Notes under the pieces: model-generated
The model's input: only the letters and a program-made list of their open reading frames with translations
Database searches by the model: none
Told to the model about the DNA's origin: nothing
Shown: piece after piece, positions 34,768-40,865 of the stretch
Numbering within the stretch: position 1 is the stretch's first letter
Layout: the number at the start of each line of letters is the position of its first letter
Program-made: the position numbers and the translations under genes
Source: a virus
IMG/VR virus record: IMGVR_UViG_3300046171_000004
Coordinates: 1 to 40,879 of that record
Length of the DNA stretch: 40,879 nucleotides
Direction: 5' to 3' (one strand)

Positions 34768-35600
34768 TATGCAGCTTCCAATGTGATGAACTTAGGATCA
34801 CTGACCCACTTGCTCACCTCTTGCTCACGTGACCACATGCTGACTGCCTGTGTATCATTGCCAGTATTCTTGAGGCTGAACCCATTACGTTCATCAGCAT
34901 AGCTGGCATAGTTGGTGAAGGCAGAGTACAAAGAGAACTTGTTATGCCCACGTACACTGGCCTCATGGCTATACAACTGAAACATTTTCTCTGCTTTACG
35001 CTTAGATGAAATCATATCATCAAGCAAAGACTTAACATCTACATATTTAGTTGAGGTGTTAGCCCACACCTGCATCTTTGCAGCGTTGTCATAGAAACTA
35101 GCCCTTGCACGTGCCAACTCATAGATGAAACCCTCAAGGGTAAAGTTGGCTGTGTTCTTCTTACGGATTTTGTCATAGTCACCACTGATCATTCCGTTTT
35201 TACAGAAGTAATCAATAGCACCAAAGTAAGATTGATTGCTGCATGATCCATCAATGCCATGCAGACTAATGATACGATTGCCAATGCTAGTCTCATGCTT
35301 GTCTGTAGTTATGGTACTACGCATGTTGGGTAAGGTAACATCAAGCATTGCCCATGCCCCACCTCTAGCAGTATGCCATGTAAAGTCTGCATCTGCTAAC
35401 TCATTAGGTGACATTTCCTCTGTCACTGTGTCCCATACACCTCGGAAGAAATCACCGTGGCTGGCACACTGAAAGCCTTGACCAACAATACCCATGTACT
35501 TGCCAGTGTCTGCATTAAGCACATACTTTTTGTCGTGCATTTTTGTGTCCTCAAACGCTACTGCGAAGTCAAGGTTCTCTGGAATAAAATCTAAAGCCAT
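34767..35600 (-). CDS. DUF932 family protein
   Basis: 277 residues from ATG 35600 (MALDFIPENLDFAVAFED), with AAGGAAC nine bases ahead; the longer frame to 35651 would run into the promoter, so I reject it. The middle shows the DUF932 pattern (GNRIISLHGIDGS... and a helical KAEKMFQLYSHEASVRGH). These proteins are common in phages and plasmids and are of unknown function; some are near recombination genes. A promoter at 35647-35675 seems to drive it. Confidence 0.75.
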   Translation of the reverse strand: MALDFIPENLDFAVAFEDTKMHDKKYVLNADTGKYMGIVGQGFQCASHGDFFRGVWDTVTEEMSPNELADADFTWHTARGGAWAMLDVTLPNMRSTITTDKHETSIGNRIISLHGIDGSCSNQSYFGAIDYFCKNGMISGDYDKIRKKNTANFTLEGFIYELARARASFYDNAAKMQVWANTSTKYVDVKSLLDDMISSKRKAEKMFQLYSHEASVRGHNKFSLYSAFTNYASYADERNGFSLKNTGNDTQAVSMWSREQEVSKWVSDPKFITLEAA

Positions 35601-35646
35601 TGTCTGTTCCTTATGTTGTGGGCAACTATGCCCTTGTTGTATAGCT

Positions 35647-35675
35647 ATCATAACCTATACTAGTAAAGATAGCAA
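35647..35675 (-). promoter_or_regulatory. Sigma-70 promoter before DUF932-integrase-primase run
   Basis: On the minus strand, -35 TTGCTA (35670-35675), 17-base spacer, and -10 TATGAT (35647-35652). Start site would be near 35640, about 40 bases before the chosen ATG. It overlaps the end of the hydrolase gene. Good match, not tested. Confidence 0.6.
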
Positions 35676-35678
35676 GTG

Positions 35679-36087
35679 TTATCTGTTCAGCCCATCTATT
35701 TCTCTAAAGAAATAATGAGAGCCAAAGTCTCCTTGGTATAGCATCTTGTCAGCCCAATAGGGCTTGACATAGTACGCATGATAGTGGGTTGATCCACCAG
35801 TAAAGTCAGGGACTTCGCCACGTAGTACATCTGCCGCCACCATCTGAGCATATGCCCAAGCATATTCATCATCAGGCTTGTCAGCTTTACCATCACAGTA
35901 CCAACTGAATTGGCAGACGTTGTTATCATTACGTTGTGTGACTACTTCGCATACCTCATTAGGCCAGCGGCTATCCTGTACCCTGTTGAGTACAACATGA
36001 GCCACGGCATACTGTCCAGACATGTTGTCACTACGTGCCTCAAAGTATACGTTCAAGTGCAATGCACATCAATGCTGCTTCAATCAT
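35679..36087 (-). CDS. SleB-type cell wall hydrolase (endolysin), needs +1 shift near start
   Basis: The main frame (to 36062) encodes NVYFEARSDNMSGQYAVAHV, then CQFSWYCDG, GGSTHYHAYYV and SHYFF, the pattern of SleB-like hydrolases that cut peptidoglycan. The likely start is ATG 36087, after AGAGGA and overlapping the preceding gene (ATGA). That frame reads MIEAALMCIAL and then would run to a stop; one extra base (G, 36054) places NVYFEAR in the next frame, and together they make the usual ALNVYFEAR. So the gene is either shifted by +1 during translation, has a sequencing indel, or starts at the TTG at 36062. Confidence 0.65.
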
Positions 36088-36149
36088 TTATCTTTCCTCT
36101 TAGGTAAAGGTGTACCTGACCAATCATCACATGGATCATCAGGCGGCAT
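36084..36149 (-). CDS. 21-aa acidic/basic small peptide gene
   Basis: Encodes MPPDDPCDDWSGTPLPKRKDK. It starts within the last bases of the upstream gene and its TGA overlaps the endolysin ATG as ATGA. The tight coupling makes it a credible tiny gene, though the length is at the limit of what can be trusted. Confidence 0.45.
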   Translation of the reverse strand: MPPDDPCDDWSGTPLPKRKDK

Positions 36150-36495
36150 CGGTTTCTGATCCAGATGTGTAGACTGATATGAATATACGTGTACCATCGC
36201 CATCGCTTTCGCTGTCTGAGATGAGGCGTACTTCATTACCTGCATCGGCATATTGCTTTAGCTTTTGTATGCTAATGCGTTTGTCACCACGTTTACCACT
36301 GCGATAGAACGTGATGTCAGCTTCTGTGCCATCAATGTACTCGCCTGTGATAGTGAACTTGTTACGTTCAAATCTATCTTTCTCAGAGTTATAAAACTGT
36401 TCTGTAAAAAACTTGTCGGTGTAGTCCATACCAAAGTCCTCTAGCAAAAAACTTTGAACAGTTTTGTTGGCGTCAATGATGCTCTTATCAAGCAT
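36139..36495 (-). CDS. Hypothetical protein, 118 aa
   Basis: MLDKSIIDANKTVQSFLLEDFG, then a beta-rich middle with repeated charged turns (TFYRSGKRGDKRISIQKLKQY) and an acidic tail (SDSESDGDG). No known family. There is no clear ribosome site at its ATG; instead, a short upstream frame, MDAKIN (36504-36524), has GGAG and stops just before it, so translation may restart. Function unknown. Confidence 0.55.
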   Translation of the reverse strand: MLDKSIIDANKTVQSFLLEDFGMDYTDKFFTEQFYNSEKDRFERNKFTITGEYIDGTEADITFYRSGKRGDKRISIQKLKQYADAGNEVRLISDSESDGDGTRIFISVYTSGSETDAA

Positions 36496-36533
36496 CGTTT
36501 TAGTTAGTTTATCTTAGCGTCCATTGCTTTCTC

Positions 36534-36773
36534 CTATTGCAATACTACTGGTGCATCATAGACATAACCAATGTCTGCATACTCGTCTGCTTCGTATTCT
36601 GCACATGATACGAACTCTACTTCTTTGTCAGGGTGAATGTGCTTTGCCATCAGGACTGCCATGCTGCAAGCACTTGCCCAGCTATCAATGGCAGGAAAGG
36701 TATCATCAAGTGTGATACAACTCTCCTGTCCATCAATCTCTAAGACAATTTCGTATGCCTTAATGCTTGGCAT
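36534..36773 (-). CDS. Hypothetical protein, 79 aa
   Basis: The long frame runs to 36845, but the likely start is ATG 36773 (MPSIKAYEIVLEIDGQES), in the last codons of the upstream gene. It is acidic and ends with VSCAEYEADEYADIGYVYDA. Beta-alpha appearance, no enzyme motif. Part of the run of tiny early genes. Confidence 0.5.
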   Translation of the reverse strand: MPSIKAYEIVLEIDGQESCITLDDTFPAIDSWASACSMAVLMAKHIHPDKEVEFVSCAEYEADEYADIGYVYDAPVVLQ

Positions 36774-37050
36774 TATAGTACCATGCACGATCATCATTAG
36801 GCAGAACACATGGCTTCCAATGACATGGTCTGTCTTCGTATTCATCGTGCTTTTGTGCCTTGAAACTAAATGTCTCCTTTAACGAATACGCTTTGTGCCG
36901 CAAGTCAGCTAACGTACTCAGGTTTACGTCAAACATTTCTGCTGCGTCATCTAGCATACGGTCTAACGCATTGTACAACTCAAGCATTTCTAATGCTTTG
37001 TCCTCTTGTAGTAAGTATGTTACTGGCTCTTGTGTTTTTTTCTTAGTCAT
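36760..37050 (-). CDS. Hypothetical protein, 96 aa
   Basis: A helical protein (LQEDKALEMLELYNALDRML) with a C-terminal part holding Cys, His and Trp (EDRPCHWKPCVLPNDDRAWY) that might bind metal. AAGGAG is well placed ahead of its ATG. It overlaps the following gene by 14 bases. No known family. Confidence 0.6.
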   Translation of the reverse strand: MTKKKTQEPVTYLLQEDKALEMLELYNALDRMLDDAAEMFDVNLSTLADLRHKAYSLKETFSFKAQKHDEYEDRPCHWKPCVLPNDDRAWYYNAKH

Positions 37051-37411
37051 ATTGTACTCCTTCTGCTTGTATTGTTGGTATCTTGTCGGTCACAGTTAGC
37101 CATGCCCGACTTGCTTTATATACAGGTTCTTCTGTCTTCTTGTCAACAAAAGATACATACTTGTATGGGTTGTAAGTTAGAGTGTCCAACATTGGACGGT
37201 TTGTATAACGAAAGAATGTGGCATCACCACGCACAAAGGCATGGACATTTTTCCTGCCCTCACTGAGTACACGATTACGCCCCGACTGACGCACTACAAA
37301 CTCAGGGTTTTCAATGTGCACTTCGTCCGTGTGTACCATAACTCTGCCTGTCCTACATGAACGAACAGAGAATGTTTTCTTATGTAGATTGAAGTAGACT
37401 TCAACTCTCAT
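37043..37411 (-). CDS. Conserved-looking phage protein, 122 aa
   Basis: Starts MRVEVYFNLHKKTFSVRSCR and has a middle (VVRQSGRNRVLSEGRKNVHAFV) that I associate with small proteins in many phages. The C-terminal region is beta-like. It overlaps the stop of the previous membrane gene by 11 bases. One copy of the 14-bp palindrome (37184-37197) lies within it and encodes part of NRPMLDT. Role unknown. Confidence 0.6.
   Translation of the reverse strand: MRVEVYFNLHKKTFSVRSCRTGRVMVHTDEVHIENPEFVVRQSGRNRVLSEGRKNVHAFVRGDATFFRYTNRPMLDTLTYNPYKYVSFVDKKTEEPVYKASRAWLTVTDKIPTIQAEGVQYD
37184..37197. repeat. 14-bp palindrome site 1
   Basis: GTCCAACATTGGAC inside the 122-residue early gene, coding for PMLD on the minus strand. 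Same flanks as the other copies (ggttt on one side, agt on the other). Confidence 0.75.
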
Positions 37412-37586
37412 TGGATTTACCTTTCAGTTTTGTGATCACAAATAAGTATACGTATATCTGAATGTATATACACCAGATAGTGAAGGTGTCCACACCCTTC
37501 ACGTCATAGCCTATACTGTGCATGATTACAATAGTAATTAGCATAGCAAAGTAGCCAGCGAAAGGTGTGAACAATAGGTAGAGCAT
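37401..37586 (-). CDS. Small two-span membrane protein, 61 aa
   Basis: Hydrophobic from residue 1 to about 22 (MLYLLFTPFAGYFAMLITIV) and again at about 35-53 (FTIWCIYIQIYVYLFVI), with a basic tail. Its ATG overlaps the stop of the HTH gene as TAATG. Two spans and small size recall phage membrane accessory or superinfection-exclusion proteins, but this is only topology. Confidence 0.55.
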   Translation of the reverse strand: MLYLLFTPFAGYFAMLITIVIMHSIGYDVKGVDTFTIWCIYIQIYVYLFVITKLKGKSNES

Positions 37587-37924
37587 TAGCCTACTTTCGC
37601 AAGCTCTGCATCAATCTCTTTCAGCCATGTAGCTGCCTCTTTACGCTGCCGCATAAGGTTGGCACGTTCCATGTTGTACTTGTTTTTGATTACACCAAGC
37701 TCTTTAAGGATTCTCACACGATACTTGATGCGGTTGGGATACTCGTTTAACGCTTCGGCAATCTCTGACATAGTCATCTCATTCCAAAGCTCACGAATAA
37801 CCTCGTCAATCACCACATAATTGTATGTGTAGCATACTGCTTTCTTCATGTGGAACGTATGCTCTGCATACAATTCTGGGTGAGAAGTTTTTACTACGGG
37901 TGCATTTACGTTTGAATTTGTCAT
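37586..37924 (-). CDS. Winged-HTH-like regulator, 112 aa
   Basis: Residues about 45-80 read EMTMSEIAEALNEYPNRIKY then RVRILKELGVI, the helix-turn-helix and following wing pattern of small DNA-binding regulators. The C-terminal part is a charged helix. AGGAGC lies ahead of the ATG. It is the clearest DNA-binding regulator in the early block and hence a candidate for the palindrome repeats nearby, though no evidence links the two directly. Confidence 0.6.
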   Translation of the reverse strand: MTNSNVNAPVVKTSHPELYAEHTFHMKKAVCYTYNYVVIDEVIRELWNEMTMSEIAEALNEYPNRIKYRVRILKELGVIKNKYNMERANLMRQRKEAATWLKEIDAELAKVG

Positions 37925-37935
37925 TGTGTTAGCTC

Positions 37936-38049
37936 CTATGCTACTGATTTACGAAGGTTTAGTTTAGCTTGACGTGCAATTTTACGAGCACGTTTCCACT
38001 CATCACGAGTAGATTTCTGTCCATAATTGAACGGTTTTTTCTTAGTCAT
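37936..38049 (-). CDS. Small basic protein, 37 aa
   Basis: The frame runs to 38118, but the likely start is ATG 38049 (MTKKKPFNYGQKSTRDEWKR), overlapping the previous stop by 8 bases. The protein is rich in Lys and Arg and probably binds nucleic acid or ribosomes. No ribosome site is visible except in the upstream gene, so it is likely coupled. Confidence 0.5.
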   Translation of the reverse strand: MTKKKPFNYGQKSTRDEWKRARKIARQAKLNLRKSVA

Positions 38050-38212
38050 CTTGATAAAGTTTTGCATCTCGCATCGCATTGAGATTGTCCTTTCTTCGGT
38101 TGCGTTTAGCCTTGCCACCTTTCTTAGGCGGCACGACTTGTGGTGATTTACGCTCCTGTAACATAGCCTTTGCCACAGGGTTTCGGTATGTTACAGAAGT
38201 CTTTTTAGCCAT
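38042..38212 (-). CDS. Small basic protein, 56 aa
   Basis: Start ATG 38212 (MAKKTSVTYRNPVAKAML) overlaps the stop of the HhH gene by 8 bases; an ATG at 38224 would add four residues. Lys/Arg-rich, with PPKKGGKAKRNRRKDN in the middle. Likely nucleic-acid-binding. No family recognised. Confidence 0.55.
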   Translation of the reverse strand: MAKKTSVTYRNPVAKAMLQERKSPQVVPPKKGGKAKRNRRKDNLNAMRDAKLYQDD

Positions 38213-38834
38213 GTTCAAATCCATATGTTACACATTCTACATGATAATGTGATACCACATCGCCAGTATCCAAGGCACGGTTGGCACGATTACCTGCCAC
38301 ATATTCGCACCATGTATTCCACCAGTATTCACTGCCCTCTTGCTGCGTCAGTTCGACATACTGTTCAACCTTCTTGCGTACTGTAGCGGGCTTCATGCCT
38401 GATGGCGGTGTCTTCACAAGGTTAGGTGATATGCCCAACCGCTTGATATTGTGGCTGTCTATACATGCCACATTGAAACCAAGGCACTGAGCTAGGAAGG
38501 CAGCTTTGACCATGCCAAGGTTAGGTACAGCCATGAACAGTTGTATGACATCGGCACATGCTTCCACACTGTCATAACCTTTGGTGTCCACTATGTGGTA
38601 CAGCTTGCCATACAAGAACTCTTTGTTCTCGTTTAGGTACTCATAGCCATCAGCTTTCTTACCCCACAAGCAATCAGCTTGGTAGAAGTCATGTTCTACT
38701 TTGACCATACTGCCACGTACTGTGGACAAGCCAGCTTGTATTGTAAGCAGTACAAACAGGCCAGTGTTTACCAAGGCATCTGGGCCACGCCATTTTACGA
38801 AAGCTTTGATTTCATTTACATCACGTTGATACAT
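38205..38834 (-). CDS. Helix-hairpin-helix (DNA glycosylase-like) protein
   Basis: 209 residues. The region AVPNLGMVKAAFLAQCLGFN then VACIDSHNIKRLGI (about 107-141) resembles the helix-hairpin-helix plus catalytic Asp loop of endonuclease III-type glycosylases (PGVGxKTAxx...VDTHVxRxxxRLG); the Asp in CIDSHN would be catalytic. The rest is helical. The Lys/Cys marks of a bifunctional enzyme and the iron-sulfur cluster are missing. It may process modified or damaged bases in host or phage DNA. The 14-bp palindrome lies 20 bases ahead of its start. Confidence 0.6.
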   Translation of the reverse strand: MYQRDVNEIKAFVKWRGPDALVNTGLFVLLTIQAGLSTVRGSMVKVEHDFYQADCLWGKKADGYEYLNENKEFLYGKLYHIVDTKGYDSVEACADVIQLFMAVPNLGMVKAAFLAQCLGFNVACIDSHNIKRLGISPNLVKTPPSGMKPATVRKKVEQYVELTQQEGSEYWWNTWCEYVAGNRANRALDTGDVVSHYHVECVTYGFEHG

Positions 38835-38853
38835 TGTATCGTCCTTTTAAAGT

Positions 38854-38867
38854 GTCCAACATTGGAC
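38854..38867 (-). promoter_or_regulatory. 14-bp palindrome site 2
   Basis: GTCCAACATTGGAC (plus strand) in the leader of the HhH gene, 20 bases before the ATG, with the shared flanks (aaacc before and acttt after on the minus strand). Confidence 0.75.
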
Positions 38868-38936
38868 GGTTTCAGTAAGCAGGTAAAAGCACACTTGGGT
38901 TGTAGACTGGACGGCCTATCTCCACACCATTGATTA

Positions 38937-38966
38937 TGTATAGTGAAAGTTATATATAACTTCCAA
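38937..38966 (-). promoter_or_regulatory. Candidate promoter with AT palindrome, for HhH gene
   Basis: Minus strand: TTGGAA (38961-38966), 18-base spacer, TATACA (38937-38942). The spacer holds AAGTTATATATAACTT (38947-38962), a perfect 16-bp palindrome, which could be a repressor site. Match to the consensus is weak. Confidence 0.4.
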
Positions 38967-38982
38967 GTGTACTTATATCTGC

Positions 38983-39249
38983 TTACACCCACTCAGCGTG
39001 GATGTTAGCTTGCTCAAGCCATCGCATGGCAGTGTCTATGTCAGGAGCACCATGATCCATACAAGCATTGATGCTTGCATCCTCATCAGCACGAGCAAGT
39101 TCAAGGTCTTGCTGAACCCACTCTTGATACATCTCAATGGCGCTTTCCATCTGTTCTACAGATAGATCATTGAGGAAACCATGAGGGCGAACACCATGAT
39201 ACTCTTTAAAAGCATCACTGTATGTTTGGCAAAGATCTTGATAGGTCAT
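38983..39249 (-). CDS. Hypothetical protein, 88 aa
   Basis: Starts MTYQDLCQTYSDAFKEYHGV and has a helical Glu/Gln-rich middle and an acidic end. The DAFKEYHGVRPHGF part resembles small phage proteins with a Y-G-x-RPR motif. ACGGAG precedes the ATG. Intergenic sequence upstream carries a promoter-like element and a palindrome. Function unknown. Confidence 0.6.
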   Translation of the reverse strand: MTYQDLCQTYSDAFKEYHGVRPHGFLNDLSVEQMESAIEMYQEWVQQDLELARADEDASINACMDHGAPDIDTAMRWLEQANIHAEWV

Positions 39250-39268
39250 AATAAACTCCGTTTAAAGT

Positions 39269-39282
39269 GTCCAACATTGGAC
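39269..39282 (-). promoter_or_regulatory. 14-bp palindrome site 3
   Basis: GTCCAACATTGGAC 20 bases ahead of the ATG of the 88-residue gene. Sequence on both sides is nearly identical to site 2, including aaacc before and acttt-aaa after on the minus strand. Confidence 0.75.
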
Positions 39283-39301
39283 GGTTTCAGTTATCTTTAG
39301 T

Positions 39302-39353
39302 ATTATACATATGTTATATAACACTTTCACTAAAGTTTCAAGTGTTTATATAA
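39302..39353 (-). promoter_or_regulatory. Promoter-like region with inverted repeat
   Basis: A perfect -10 TATAAT (39302-39307, minus strand) has no good -35. Just upstream lies an inverted repeat: GTTATATAACACTT (39313-39326) and AAGTGTTTATATAAC (39339-39353), one base from perfect. This could be an operator for a dimeric regulator. Confidence 0.45.
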
Positions 39354-39363
39354 CTATGTAATA

Positions 39364-39531
39364 CTACTTGTCAAGTGGCCTTTCACAAATTGTGATAAAC
39401 CCCAACATTGCAACGGGAACCGCAATGCCTATGAGTATATGCAAGTGACCATTGAGTGATACAACGGCAATGGTCAAATAGGTAAGTAATACAAGTATTA
39501 CAGACCAAGCAATAGCGAGAATAATTTTCAT
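39364..39531 (-). CDS. Small two-span membrane protein, 55 aa
   Basis: ATG 39531 overlaps the previous TGA as ATGA; the longer frame to 39546 is less likely. Sequence MKIILAIAWSVILVLLTYLT then AVVSLNGHLHILIGIAVPVA shows two hydrophobic segments separated by a short polar loop. It may be a small phage membrane accessory protein; no function known. Confidence 0.55.
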   Translation of the reverse strand: MKIILAIAWSVILVLLTYLTIAVVSLNGHLHILIGIAVPVAMLGFITICERPLDK

Positions 39532-39728
39532 GATGCATCCTTCCATCCACTATCGTAGATAAGTGTTGGTTCACGTTTCTTTAACTCTTTAGGAGTTAAT
39601 GTGTTAGCAATCAAAGTGTCCAATGTTGGACGGTTCATATCGTCTGCGAGTTCACAGAACTGTGCCATAGCAGCGTCAAGCTGTGATTGCTCAACGCTGG
39701 CTTTGGTGTTAGGTACTTTGTACCTCAT
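39528..39728 (-). CDS. Hypothetical protein, 66 aa
   Basis: Small soluble protein: MRYKVPNTKASVEQSQLDAA, then a middle NRPTLDTLIANTLTPKELKK. Its ATG overlaps the preceding stop (ATGA). It carries palindrome copy 4 (39618-39631), coding PTLD. No recognised family. Confidence 0.55.
   Translation of the reverse strand: MRYKVPNTKASVEQSQLDAAMAQFCELADDMNRPTLDTLIANTLTPKELKKREPTLIYDSGWKDAS
39618..39631. repeat. 14-bp palindrome site 4
   Basis: GTCCAATGTTGGAC (plus strand), inside the 66-residue gene. Flanks aaagt and ggttc on the plus strand match the other copies; the two centre bases differ (TG instead of CA). Confidence 0.75.
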
Positions 39729-39955
39729 GCAGCTACTTGCTGTGAAGGAACAGCAGCCATCAGATCCTCAATGATCTTTTCAAGATCCAAGCCATTGAGT
39801 TCAGCTTGAGCAAGGATGGTATTTACCATCACTTTGTGAGTGATACGAGGCTTAGGTGCATCAGCCTTTGGCTGTTCAGTAGGCTCAGACTGTCCAACAT
39901 TGGACGGTTCACCTTCGCTGGTTTCAGCGTCATCTGCTTTAGCAGCTTTACGCAT
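39725..39955 (-). CDS. Hypothetical protein, 76 aa
   Basis: Ala/Glu/Pro-rich start (MRKAAKADDAETSEGEPSNV) and a helical end (MVNTILAQAELNGLDLEKII). The ATG at 39955 has no ribosome site; a CTG in frame at 39976 follows AAAGGT at good spacing and would give LTALQAAMRKAAKAD, so the true start is uncertain. It carries palindrome copy 5 (39892-39905). Confidence 0.55.
   Translation of the reverse strand: MRKAAKADDAETSEGEPSNVGQSEPTEQPKADAPKPRITHKVMVNTILAQAELNGLDLEKIIEDLMAAVPSQQVAA
39892..39905. repeat. 14-bp palindrome site 5
   Basis: GTCCAACATTGGAC (plus strand), within the 76-residue gene but in a different reading frame from sites 1 and 4 (it codes SNVG). Flanks: gact before, ggttc after. Confidence 0.75.
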
Positions 39956-39986
39956 TGCAGCTTGTAAAGCTGTCAGAGATGAACCT

Positions 39987-40298
39987 TTAAAGCTTGTAGG
40001 CTTCTATGAACTCACGACACTCCTTTTCGTTTTCAACGAACCACAAAGCCTCTGAACGACGACGACGATCAATTTGCTGAATACCATGAGTCCGAAGGAC
40101 ATGTGTTGGTATTTGACCACTATCGGAGCTAGACTGAGCCTTCAACTCTTGTAAGAGTTTACCCAAACGAGTGTCAAAGCCATTGGCTTTAATGGTCTGT
40201 TTCAGACTGTTAGTCTGTCTCCAGATTGATCCAAGGGCTTTGCCCTCTTTCACTAAAGCGTCGATGGAAGTTCCTGAAGTTTTAGCTGAGTTTTTCAT
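39987..40298 (-). CDS. First early gene, hypothetical 103 aa
   Basis: The first gene behind the early promoter; AAAAGGATAAACCG precedes its ATG. MKNSAKTSGTSIDALVKEGK, then a basic helical middle (SLKQTIKANGFDTRLGKLLQ) and an RRRR patch (QQIDRRRRSEALWF). It may bind nucleic acid. First early genes of phages often modify host machinery, but nothing in this sequence proves that. Confidence 0.6.
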   Translation of the reverse strand: MKNSAKTSGTSIDALVKEGKALGSIWRQTNSLKQTIKANGFDTRLGKLLQELKAQSSSDSGQIPTHVLRTHGIQQIDRRRRSEALWFVENEKECREFIEAYKL

Positions 40299-40332
40299 CG
40301 GTTTATCCTTTTATCTATATTCTGTTTATATG

Positions 40333-40374
40333 AGAGAACCTATATCTCTCACAAATAGTGAGATATAGTTCTCT
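40333..40374 (-). promoter_or_regulatory. Leader hairpin or operator at start of early transcript
   Basis: AGAGAAC...TATATCTC...CAC and GTGAGATATAGTTCTCT form an inverted repeat of about 15 bp with small bulges. It starts at the predicted start site (about 40375), so it would be the very 5' end of the early RNA, or a DNA operator blocking the promoter. Confidence 0.55.
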
Positions 40375-40381
40375 TTATAAA

Positions 40382-40410
40382 CTAGTAGAATATAGTATAA
40401 GTTCTGTCAA
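40382..40410 (-). promoter_or_regulatory. Early promoter (near-consensus sigma-70)
   Basis: Minus strand: TTGACA (40405-40410), 17-base spacer, TACTAG (40382-40387). The -35 box is perfect and the -10 has four of six bases. It points at the first early gene, whose start is about 80 bases downstream. This is the best promoter in the window and probably drives the minus-strand block. Confidence 0.7.
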
Positions 40411-40565
40411 GTCGGTTCTTCACATGTGATCCTCTGCGCCTGTCGTTTCCCATGTGACTGCAGTAATTATAAATAATTACGAAGTTCGTGCGCTAAACTC
40501 GTGAGGCTAGTTTGGGTTGGGCAAACTGTTGGTGTTGCATAATTACCACAGTATAACTGTGACAT

Positions 40566-40579
40566 GTCCAATGTTGGAC
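40566..40579. repeat. 14-bp palindrome site 6
   Basis: GTCCAATGTTGGAC, about 160 bases upstream of the early promoter. Its flank acact lies on the plus side, so it is turned around relative to the other five copies. Confidence 0.75.
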
Positions 40580-40594
40580 ACTGTTGGTTAGATA

Positions 40595-40669
40595 GATTTG
40601 TGATGGCACTAACTCTGTTAGAGGATTATATGTGCATCAACTCTGCAACACTCACTGCCATCACAAATC
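40595..40669. repeat. 14-bp inverted repeat with 47-base loop
   Basis: GATTTGTGATGGCA (40595-40608) and TGCCATCACAAATC (40656-40669) are exact reverse complements. A smaller dyad, CTAAC-TCT-GTTAG (40609-40621), sits in the loop. May be a replication or regulatory element. Confidence 0.7.
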
Positions 40670-40839
40670 CTATGGTTCACATCATACTTTAGTATGGCAA
40701 CTGATTGCATAACAGTTGTCTCACCTTTGTAACTCATTGTTTTTGTTAGGGTTCCTCGTATGCTGGTGTAATGTGTGTCACATAATGTGTGCACCAACGA
40801 CACATGCACCTCATATGCGCTATGTATGTACGACATGCA

Positions 40840-40865
40840 GGGGTGGGCAGGGGCCATGCGGGGGG
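40840..40865 (+). other. G-run cluster (possible G-quadruplex)
   Basis: GGGG-T-GGG-CA-GGGG-CCATGC-GGGGGG lies on the plus strand at the window's right edge. Four runs with short loops satisfy the usual quadruplex pattern, and such G density is unusual in this fairly AT-rich genome. Confidence 0.5.

Noticed and set aside
33600-34800. attP near the integrase
   Set aside because: No tRNA-like segment or convincing core repeat could be seen by eye.
35601-35651. Longer N-terminus of the DUF932 gene
   Set aside because: It would include the -10 box of a good promoter and lacks a ribosome site; ATG 35600 has one.
37184-37197. Palindrome as a LexA-type SOS box
   Set aside because: Alphaproteobacterial LexA sites are direct repeats (GAAC/GTTC with 7-base spacing); this is a tight inverted repeat.
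40618-40857. 79-residue minus-strand frame in the control region
   Set aside because: No ribosome site, odd Cys/His/Thr-rich composition, and it crosses the inverted repeats and G-runs.
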